Below are positions 58,027 through 64,000 of a stretch of 64,000 bases of DNA, in pieces. The translations under genes and the position numbers were made by a program. The stretch comes from Nisaea denitrificans DSM 18348. Its GTDB lineage: Bacteria > Pseudomonadota > Alphaproteobacteria > Thalassobaculales > Thalassobaculaceae. The stretch lies in assembly GCF_000426505.1 (NCBI RefSeq), contig NZ_AUFM01000011.1:620001-684000 (forward strand). The letters run 5' to 3'. Under the pieces are notes generated by a model. It ran no database searches. It had not been told where the DNA came from and worked only from the letters and a program-made list of their open reading frames with translations. Each line of letters starts with the position of its first letter. Position 1 is the first letter of the stretch.

Positions 58027-58566
58027 GTGTTCAGCAAGTTTTTTAAACGCGATGAAGTCGCCGAAGCGGCCAGGGAAACCTATCAGACCGTTATTCGGCA
58101 GGCGCGGCAGCCTGATTTCTATACCCGGTATGGCGTACCGGATACTCTGGACGGGCGGTTCGATTTGCTCGTTCTGCATACGGCTCTCGTTTTACTCCGT
58201 CTGCAGACGGACCGGGCCGAATCGGAGCGCTTTTCACAGGCTTTGTTCGATACCTTGTTCGTCGATCTTGACCAGTCGCTGCGGGAAATCGGCGTCAGTG
58301 ATATGTCTGTCGGCAAAAAAGTGAAGCAGATGGGGAAGGCGTTCTATGGCCGCCTCGATGCCTACAGGTTGGGGCTGGAAGCTGTAGAGGGCGATGACGG
58401 CCAGCAGCTTGCCGATGCGCTGCAGCGGAACCTGTATCGAGGATCTCCGGAGGCTGAGCCGTTTAGTATGCCGATGGCCGGATATGTGGTGCGGCAGGCC
58501 GCGCATCTCGATACGATCCCCCTAGCGGAAGTCGTTTCCGGTAATCTAGCCTTCGCAGCGGCCTAA
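58027..58566 (+). CDS. ubiquinol-cytochrome c chaperone family protein
   Basis: The 179-residue helical protein resembles the Cbp3/UQCC1 chaperone domain: ARETYQTVIRQARQPDFYTR, YGVPDTLDGRFDLLVLHTAL and ALFDTLFVDLDQSLREIGVS. Family members assist assembly of cytochrome b into the bc1 complex. The GTG at 58027 gives VFSKFFKRDEV, the usual family start; the frame extends upstream but without support. It lies just before the DUF177 gene, a common alphaproteobacterial order. Confidence 0.9.
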   Translation: MFSKFFKRDEVAEAARETYQTVIRQARQPDFYTRYGVPDTLDGRFDLLVLHTALVLLRLQTDRAESERFSQALFDTLFVDLDQSLREIGVSDMSVGKKVKQMGKAFYGRLDAYRLGLEAVEGDDGQQLADALQRNLYRGSPEAEPFSMPMAGYVVRQAAHLDTIPLAEVVSGNLAFAAA

Positions 58567-58639
58567 ATAGCTGTTCCGAGACTGTTACCCTCTTGTAGTT
58601 CTTGAGGGTGAGCGCCCCGAAGCATATTGTGCGCGTCCC

Positions 58640-59197
58640 ATGGAAAATACGCAGAACATCGAACTTTCGCGCCCGGTCCGGATCAAGGACCTGAAAAAAC
58701 GGGTCACCTATGTCGATATCGAAGCTTCGCCGGAAGAGTGCCAGGCTCTTGCCCAGCGTTTCAGGCTGCCGGGCATAGCCGAGCTTAAGGCCAAGGCCCG
58801 CATCGAGCGTCTTGGGCGTGACCGGGCGGTTCGCATTGATGGAACGATCATGGCGCGTCTTGCTTACCTGTCCGTGGTTTCTCTCGAGCCGTTCGAGACC
58901 GTTATCGAGGATTCCTTCTCGGAAATCCTGAGTAGCGAGGCGGCTCCGAAAACGGATACGGAAATTGAGCTAACGCCGGATGATGAAAATATGGGTTTAA
59001 TCGAGGACGGCGGGTTTGACCTCGGTGAAGTACTCTCTCAGAATTTAGCCCTGCTGCTCGATGAACATCCGAGAAAGCCGGGGGAAGAAGATGCTCCGGA
59101 TGGTGTCGTCTGGGCAGACGAAGACATCGAAGAAGCAGTGCCAAACCCGTTCTCGGTTCTGTCGGAAATGCGGAATCGATTGCGAAATGGGGACTAA
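58640..59197 (+). CDS. DUF177 (YceD) family protein
   Basis: The 185-residue protein has the DUF177 pattern: an N-terminal EASPEECQALAQRFRLPGIA, the central strands ERLGRDRAVRIDGTIMARL and the GEVLSQNLALLLDEHPRKPG helix ending in PNPFSVLSEMR. In proteobacteria and plants the family is tied to 23S rRNA accumulation, and the gene often stands next to rpmF or plsX. Here plsX follows 142 bp later; rpmF is absent between them. Confidence 0.9.
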   Translation: MENTQNIELSRPVRIKDLKKRVTYVDIEASPEECQALAQRFRLPGIAELKAKARIERLGRDRAVRIDGTIMARLAYLSVVSLEPFETVIEDSFSEILSSEAAPKTDTEIELTPDDENMGLIEDGGFDLGEVLSQNLALLLDEHPRKPGEEDAPDGVVWADEDIEEAVPNPFSVLSEMRNRLRNGD

Positions 59198-59339
59198 AAA
59201 TATTGAATTCTTGTGAACCTTTGCATATGACCCTCGATCACCTGCCTTCCCGTGGTGCGTCTATGTGGAAGGTTATTTGCCGAGAGGTTTCGAAACGCGC
59301 CGTGTCGGCTGCGTTTTCAGCCCGGATGATGTCGAACAT

Positions 59340-60404
59340 ATGGTAGACGGTCCAACACTCGCCCTGGACGCGATGGGCGGCGATAACGCGCCTGACATTG
59401 TTGTTCGTGGAGCGGATATCGCCCTCGAGCGGTTGCCCGACCTCAAGTTGATTCTGGTCGGCGATGAAGCCAAGGTGCGTCCGCTGATCGAAAAGACCAA
59501 GCGGCTTCGCAACAGCAACTACACGCTGATCCATACAGACAAGGAAGTGGCGGCCTCGGAAAAGCCTTCCGTGGCGCTCCGGTCCGGGCGCGACTCAAGC
59601 ATGCGCATTGCCATCAACCAGGTCGCCGACGGTGCGGCGAATGGGGTCGTGTCTGCCGGAAATACAGGCGCGCTGATGGCCATGTCTAAATTCGTACTCC
59701 GCATGTGTCCGGGGATCGAGCGGCCTGCGATCGCCAGTTTCTTCCCGACCAAACGGGGCGAAACCTGCATGCTGGATCTCGGTGCCAATGTCGATTGCGA
59801 CGCGGAGAACCTGTTCCAGTTTGCTTTGATGGGAGAGATTTTCTCCCGCATGGTTCTCGGCCTCAACAAGCCGACTGTCGGCCTGCTGAATGTCGGCAGT
59901 GAGGAGCAGAAGGGCAGTGAGGCGGTGCGCGGTGCGGCGGCCAAACTGCGAGAGATCAAGTCCGAGAATTTCGAATATATCGGTTTCGTTGAAGGCGATG
60001 ACATTACGGCCGGAACAGTCGATGTGATCGTCACGGACGGGTTTTCCGGAAACATCGCGCTGAAGACCGCTGAGGGTACCTCGCGGATGATCACGCAGTT
60101 CCTGCGCGATGCGTTCCGCTCCTCCTGGTCCGCACGGATCGGTTACCTGCTGTGCCGCGGTGCGCTGGACCAGATGCGTAAGCGGCTTGATCCCAGGCGT
60201 TACAACGGGGCTGTGTTTCTCGGCCTGAATGGCATCAGCGTAAAGAGCCATGGCGGCACCGATGAGTTCGGTTTCGCCAATGCTGTTTGCGTGGCTGCCG
60301 ATATGTGCCGTTATGACTTCCTGGACAAAGTAAAAGAAGAGATCGCGCTTTATGGAAACCCCGAAAGCGCGGCCCTGACACGCCAGACATCGGTAGCTTC
60401 ATGA
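59340..60404 (+). CDS. plsX: phosphate acyltransferase
   Basis: The 354-residue enzyme makes acyl-phosphate from acyl-ACP for membrane lipid synthesis. It begins [20 protein letters not shown], with [35 protein letters not shown] and [20 protein letters not shown]. The ATG at 59340 matches the family start; the longer frame adds 25 unsupported residues. The stop overlaps fabH by four bases. Confidence 0.96.
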   Translation: MVDGPTLALDAMGGDNAPDIVVRGADIALERLPDLKLILVGDEAKVRPLIEKTKRLRNSNYTLIHTDKEVAASEKPSVALRSGRDSSMRIAINQVADGAANGVVSAGNTGALMAMSKFVLRMCPGIERPAIASFFPTKRGETCMLDLGANVDCDAENLFQFALMGEIFSRMVLGLNKPTVGLLNVGSEEQKGSEAVRGAAAKLREIKSENFEYIGFVEGDDITAGTVDVIVTDGFSGNIALKTAEGTSRMITQFLRDAFRSSWSARIGYLLCRGALDQMRKRLDPRRYNGAVFLGLNGISVKSHGGTDEFGFANAVCVAADMCRYDFLDKVKEEIALYGNPESAALTRQTSVAS

Positions 60405-61387
60405 CCCTGAAAAAGTCTCTGCTTGTCGGCTGCGGCTCCTATTTGCCGCAGCGGATCATGACCAATGACGAACTCTCCAAGACCGTTGATACCTCTGATG
60501 AGTGGATCACGAAGCGGACAGGGATCAAGCAGCGCCATATTGCGGCGGAGGGTGAAGCCACTTCCGATCTCGCGGTGAACGCGGCGCGGGGCGCGCTTGA
60601 GCGCGCAGGGATGAGCGTCGCCGATATCGATCTGATCATTGTCGCCACGACAACACCGGACGATACCTTCCCGTCCACTGCTACGAAGGTGCAGGCCAAG
60701 CTCGGTATGGAGCATGGCGCGGCCTTCGATATTCAAGCGGTGTGTGCAGGATTTATCTATGCGCTGGCGACTGCCGACAACTTCATCAAGAGCGGACAGG
60801 CGCGCGCGGTGCTCGTCATCGGTGCCGAAACATTCAGCCGTATTCTCGATTGGGAGGACCGCACAACCTGCGTTCTTTTCGGAGACGGCGCCGGCGCCAT
60901 TGTATTGCGCGCGGCAGACGGTGATGAGGCGGAAAGTGACTTTGGCGTGATGTCGACGCATCTGCACTCAGATGGCCGACACCGGGACGTTCTCTATGTC
61001 GATGGCGGACCGTCGTCGAGCCAGACGGTTGGTCATGTTCGCATGGCAGGGCAGGAAGTGTTCCGGCATGCCGTATCGAAGCTGTCTGGCGTGATTGATG
61101 AGGCACTGTCGGCCAACGGTCTGGATTCCTCAGCCGTCGACTGGTTGATTCCGCACCAGGCGAACAGCCGTATTATCAAGAGCATGGCGCAGAAAATGAA
61201 ATTGCCGGAAGAGAAGGTTGTCTCGACGATCGCCCGGCACGCCAATACCTCCGCAGCCTCCGTTCCGCTCGCTTTGACGGAAGCCGTCGCCGACGGTCGC
61301 GTGAAAAATGGCGATCTCGTGCTGTTTGAAGCGATCGGCGGGGGGCTCGTATGGGGCGCGGGGCTGGTCCGAATCGGCACTCCCTGA
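60401..61387 (+). CDS. fabH: beta-ketoacyl-ACP synthase III
   Basis: The 328-residue condensing enzyme starts fatty-acid synthesis from acetyl-CoA and malonyl-ACP. The catalytic triad is visible: Cys in [10 protein letters not shown], His in [12 protein letters not shown] and Asn in [27 protein letters not shown] is typical near the N-terminus. It overlaps plsX, so the two are translationally coupled. Confidence 0.97.
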   Translation: MTLKKSLLVGCGSYLPQRIMTNDELSKTVDTSDEWITKRTGIKQRHIAAEGEATSDLAVNAARGALERAGMSVADIDLIIVATTTPDDTFPSTATKVQAKLGMEHGAAFDIQAVCAGFIYALATADNFIKSGQARAVLVIGAETFSRILDWEDRTTCVLFGDGAGAIVLRAADGDEAESDFGVMSTHLHSDGRHRDVLYVDGGPSSSQTVGHVRMAGQEVFRHAVSKLSGVIDEALSANGLDSSAVDWLIPHQANSRIIKSMAQKMKLPEEKVVSTIARHANTSAASVPLALTEAVADGRVKNGDLVLFEAIGGGLVWGAGLVRIGTP

Positions 61388-61577
61388 ATACCGCATGGCG
61401 GTCGATAATCTATCGGGAATTGTCTTTTCGAACGGTGCGGTTGATGCCGTAATTCACTGTCAAATCAGCGTGATAGAGCCCGATTCGAAAACGCTTTCTT
61501 GCAGTATGATTTTGGGCTTCGTGTGGTTCGACATTAGTTAAGAAAACCGCTCCAAATTCCTGTAATAAGTAGATTAA

Positions 61578-61604
61578 TTGACTGTCTCAGATTTCCACGA
61601 TACT
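61578..61604 (+). promoter_or_regulatory. candidate promoter of ihfA
   Basis: TTGACT (61578-61583) lies 15 bp before GATACT (61599-61604). The spacer is short. The 243-bp region after fabH is AT-richer than its surroundings and otherwise empty. Confidence 0.35.
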
Positions 61605-61630
61605 TTGGGCGCTCTAGGATGGGGGTGGCA

Positions 61631-61942
61631 ATGACTGGTAAGACAGTTACACGGGCTCAACTGAGCGAGGCAGTGTACCAGGAAGTCGGTCTTTCTCGTA
61701 ATGAGTCTGCCGAACTGGTTGAATCTGTGCTCGAGGAAATCGCGCAATCCTTGTCTCGCGACGAGGTGGTCAAGATCTCATCATTTGGTAGCTTTCTGGT
61801 TCGCCAGAAGGGGGAGCGCATCGGTCGAAATCCAAAGACCGGTGAGGAAGTTCCTATCCTGCCGCGTAAAGTCCTGGTCTTCAGGCCGTCTCACGTCCTC
61901 AAGAATCGGATCAACGAAGGGCTTGGCGGAGACGCCGGGTGA
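61631..61942 (+). CDS. ihfA: integration host factor subunit alpha
   Basis: The 103-residue DNA-bending protein begins [20 protein letters not shown] and has the beta-arm [20 protein letters not shown] with the intercalating proline in GRNPKTGE. With IHF-beta it bends specific sites in recombination and sigma-54 activation. The ATG at 61631 is preceded by GGGGGTGG and is preferred over one four codons upstream. The MerR gene follows 20 bp later, the usual arrangement. Confidence 0.94.
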   Translation: MTGKTVTRAQLSEAVYQEVGLSRNESAELVESVLEEIAQSLSRDEVVKISSFGSFLVRQKGERIGRNPKTGEEVPILPRKVLVFRPSHVLKNRINEGLGGDAG

Positions 61943-61962
61943 GTACGGAGGCATGACGCCTT

Positions 61963-62478
61963 ATGGCTATGCAGACCGACCATCAAAGCACTGGGACTCG
62001 TAGAAACGGCAAGTCGGCCTCCGCTTTTCGTACGATCAGCGAAGTCGCCGACGATCTGGAAGTGCCTCCGCACGTCCTCCGCTTCTGGGAAACCAAGTTC
62101 TCGCAGGTGCGGCCGCTGAAGCGCGGCGGCGGACGCCGGTATTATCGACCGGAAGATGTCGATCTCCTGCGGCGCATTCGCACGTTGCTGTATCAAGACG
62201 GCTACACAATCAAGGGCGTTCAGAAACTGCTCAAGGATGGTGGCGCCCGTGCGGCCCTCAGGCATGATGAAGGTGGCGAGTACGATCCGGAAATTCCGGG
62301 GCCGTCCGCCGCACGTGCGAGTGAGGACATGGAACCTACCTTGCCGCTCGAAGCCGCCATTCAAGAGGCCTCCGGGGCAGAATCCGCTCCGATTGGCACG
62401 GACGCATTACAGGAGGTCCGCACGGCCCTTGGTGAGCTGCAATCCCTGAAGAAAGCCCTCGACAAGGTGCGCCGCTAA
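61963..62478 (+). CDS. MerR family transcriptional regulator
   Basis: The 171-residue protein has a winged HTH of the MerR type (about 22-92): [40 protein letters not shown] and [20 protein letters not shown]. The C-terminal part is acidic with a final amphipathic helix ([15 protein letters not shown]) and has no known ligand domain. MerR genes of this type directly follow ihfA in many alphaproteobacteria. The target is unknown. Confidence 0.92.
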   Translation: MAMQTDHQSTGTRRNGKSASAFRTISEVADDLEVPPHVLRFWETKFSQVRPLKRGGGRRYYRPEDVDLLRRIRTLLYQDGYTIKGVQKLLKDGGARAALRHDEGGEYDPEIPGPSAARASEDMEPTLPLEAAIQEASGAESAPIGTDALQEVRTALGELQSLKKALDKVRR

Positions 62479-62564
62479 GCACTGACAGGCGTGTTGAACT
62501 CGGAGGATGCGAAGGCCCTTGCGTCCGGGTGTCCGACGGGCTAGAGAAACCCCTCCAGATCGGT

Positions 62565-62641
62565 CGGAGCGTAGCGCAGCCTGGTAGCGCACTTCACTGG
62601 GGGTGAAGGGGTCGTGGGTTCGAATCCCGCCGCTCCGACCA
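62565..62641 (+). tRNA. tRNA-Pro (anticodon GGG)
   Basis: Acceptor CGGAGCG pairs with CGCTCCG, D-arm TAGCGCAGCCTGGTAGCGC, anticodon arm CTTCA-CTGGGGG-TGAAG, T-arm CGTGG GTTCGAAT CCCGC, encoded CCA. Confidence 0.96.
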
Positions 62642-62685
62642 AATCTCTGTAAAATTCGGAATGGATCCGTGGGCGGCTATCAGCC

Positions 62686-63174
62686 TTATGGCCACGGTAT
62701 GTCTGCTGGAACCATGCCGACACGCTTGAAATAGGCGCCGAAACTGGTGTCCGGGCCAACCAGGCTGTGCACCAGCTTGGCGATCTGCATGCGCCGCTCC
62801 GGAACCTTGTAGGGCGGCGTGTCCGCGTTCAGGGGCTGCGGTAGAATGCAGCGCCAGTTGTCGACGGCGATCAGCTTTTCCCGATAGACCAGCGCGCCAT
62901 TGAACAGGAAGTCGAGGATGACGGTGTCGCCTCGTTTGTTCGCCAGCTTGTCGAGCCAGGGTTCATTGTAGTTTTTGTTTGCGACCAAGCCCCAGGCCAT
63001 TGAAAACCTGACATCTTCCGTGAAATTCAGCAGCATATTGTGTTCCTGAAGTTCAAAGTCCGAGCCCGGCGTGCTGGACGGAACGATGCGGTGCATGAAG
63101 GTCGGAACGTTCGAGGCGCGCCATTGATCGGGTTTGCTGCCGATGATGGTGCTCAGATATTCCTCAAGTGTCAT
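62686..63174 (-). CDS. hypothetical protein
   Basis: I do not recognise this 162-residue soluble protein. It has no signal peptide or membrane helix. It begins MTLEEYLSTIIGSKPDQWR and contains FELQEHNMLLNFTEDVRFSMAWGL-like beta/alpha segments, a Trp-rich middle and VPADIPWP at the end. It is the second gene of a two-gene minus-strand group with the protein at 63241-63531, downstream of that gene with a 66-bp gap. Confidence 0.7.
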   Translation of the reverse strand: MTLEEYLSTIIGSKPDQWRASNVPTFMHRIVPSSTPGSDFELQEHNMLLNFTEDVRFSMAWGLVANKNYNEPWLDKLANKRGDTVILDFLFNGALVYREKLIAVDNWRCILPQPLNADTPPYKVPERRMQIAKLVHSLVGPDTSFGAYFKRVGMVPADIPWP

Positions 63175-63240
63175 TCCGCTCCCTCTCTGTAGCTGTGCGT
63201 GGATAGTGCTTTTCGCTTCGTGCGTCGCACTTGATGACGC

Positions 63241-63531
63241 CTAGCCAGGGTTCTTTCCGTCAAGAACGGCGCGACCCTGATCTGTAATTTTACAGACCAG
63301 CCAGTTTGGTTTCAGCGGGTTTTCGAACCAAGGCTCGGCCCAGCCGTGATCCAGACAGGACTTTACCATGCGATCATTGACCCGCTGCCCTTCCGTGGTG
63401 AAGAGCGGCAGTTTTCCGCCTGGTTCACCAAGACCGCGCGCGAGCCAGGAGATCTGGGCCTTTGTCGGGCGCCTGACTTTGCTGGAAGTCGATTCTTTAC
63501 GAGAGGGCGATGTGTCGGACTTTGAAGGCAT
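63241..63531 (-). CDS. hypothetical protein
   Basis: This 96-residue protein has a basic Ser/Lys-rich N-terminus (MPSKSDTSPSRKESTSSKVR) and a folded part, KAQISWLARGLGEPGGKLPL to CKITDQGRAVLDGK, which reads like a small winged-helix domain in which the end TDQGRAVL matches the recognition wing of MarR/ArsR-like folds (inference). The ATG at 63531 is preferred; the upstream extension (26 residues) lacks support. Confidence 0.6.
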   Translation of the reverse strand: MPSKSDTSPSRKESTSSKVRRPTKAQISWLARGLGEPGGKLPLFTTEGQRVNDRMVKSCLDHGWAEPWFENPLKPNWLVCKITDQGRAVLDGKNPG

Positions 63532-63656
63532 TGCAATGGTTCCCGGCCGCCCGACGCTCGGGCAAGTCAGGCGGTATCGTAAATGCCTGCTGGAATGAGT
63601 CAAATGCACAAAGAAGAGTTGTGACGCTATCGGCTTACTGCGACGATTGGGAGTTC

Positions 63657-64000
63657 ATGCTTTTGTGGAACCGTCACATGAGTCCTCTCTCGGATCGCCT
63701 GTCGCTCGGCTTTTCCAGCATCGGGCACTTCTATTCGCATTTCTTCATGCTGCTCTATCCGACGGCGGTGATTGCGCTGCAGCCGGTTTTCAATGCGCCC
63801 TATCATGAGCTTATCGGGCTTATGTTCCTCGGAAACCTGCTGTTCGGACTCTGCGCAATTCCGGCCGGATATCTCGGGGACCGCTGGAGCGCGACGGGAA
63901 TGATGGTGGTGTTTTTTCTAGGCACGGGCTCCATGTCGATCCTCACGGGATTTGCGACATCTCTATTCCAGATAGCGGCCGGCCTGACGGCGATTGGCTT
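63657..64000 (+). CDS. MFS transporter, 3' end outside window
   Basis: The frame is open to the right edge. The visible 114 residues include SDRLSLGFSSIGHFYSHFFM, several membrane helices and the motif-A-like segment GYLGDRWSATGMM between helices 2 and 3, typical of major facilitator transporters. The ATG at 63657 has GGGAG three bases upstream; the ATG at 63678 or the GTG at 63621 are alternatives. The substrate cannot be inferred. Confidence 0.75.
   Translation, partial: MLLWNRHMSPLSDRLSLGFSSIGHFYSHFFMLLYPTAVIALQPVFNAPYHELIGLMFLGNLLFGLCAIPAGYLGDRWSATGMMVVFFLGTGSMSILTGFATSLFQIAAGLTAIG

Noticed and set aside
62565-64000. Integrative element at tRNA-Pro
   Set aside because: No integrase gene, no direct repeat of the tRNA 3' end and no obvious shift in composition within the window.

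Overview
The window is a stretch of an alphaproteobacterial chromosome, most like the marine Rhodospirillales. The evidence is a complete 14-gene nuoA-N operon that runs straight into birA, coaX, rnj, a VOC-type epimerase and a DUF1467 gene; the order tig-clpP-clpX-lon-hupB; the order bamE, cytochrome bc1 chaperone, DUF177, plsX, fabH, ihfA, merR; a glnB-glnA pair; a MucR regulator; and a proton-pumping pyrophosphatase of the Rhodospirillum type. Coding density is high. I see no insertion sequence, prophage, CRISPR array or other sign of recent transfer. Both ends cut genes: a pentapeptide-repeat protein on the left and an MFS transporter on the right.

Layout. 0-7.8 kb: pentapeptide-repeat protein, stand-alone Lrp ligand-binding domain, DEAD-box helicase, parE, thioesterase, secreted protein, orphan ParA-like ATPase and EamA transporter. 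7.8-9.97 kb: glnB-glnA on the minus strand behind a good sigma-54 promoter. 10-16.3 kb: two PLP aminotransferases, tRNA-His, DUF423 protein, NAD(P)HX repair enzyme and malonyl-CoA decarboxylase. 16.3-24.1 kb: protein quality control (tRNA-Leu, trigger factor, ClpP, ClpX, Lon), then HU, tRNA-Val and tRNA-Asp. 24.3-42.8 kb: complex I and its cofactor and RNA-processing tail, ended by a strong terminator. 43-47.8 kb: secreted protein, glutaryl-CoA dehydrogenase, MucR, rpiB, glyA. 47.8-53.7 kb: nrdR-ribD-ribE-ribBX-ribH-nusB-thiL and a FliL-like protein. 53.8-57.8 kb: MFS transporter, H+-pyrophosphatase, bamE. 58-62.6 kb: cytochrome bc1 chaperone, DUF177, phospholipid and fatty-acid initiation genes, IHF-alpha, MerR regulator, tRNA-Pro. 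62.7-64 kb: two unknown proteins and a partial MFS gene.

Most of the window is housekeeping and I did not find a clearly new multi-gene system. The points most worth a second look are: (1) a trigger factor carrying a (His-Asp)9 tract built from an 18-bp tandem repeat; (2) a RibB protein whose GTP-cyclohydrolase-like half has lost its zinc cysteines and catalytic motif (RibBX type); (3) a MucR that lacks three of the four usual zinc ligands; (4) the sigma-54 promoter of glnB; (5) structured leaders before hupB and hppA; (6) a 25-codon ORF that overlaps the nuoJ start; and (7) a Fur-box-like palindrome before a small secreted protein. Functional calls rest on recognised motifs and gene order; no database search was run.
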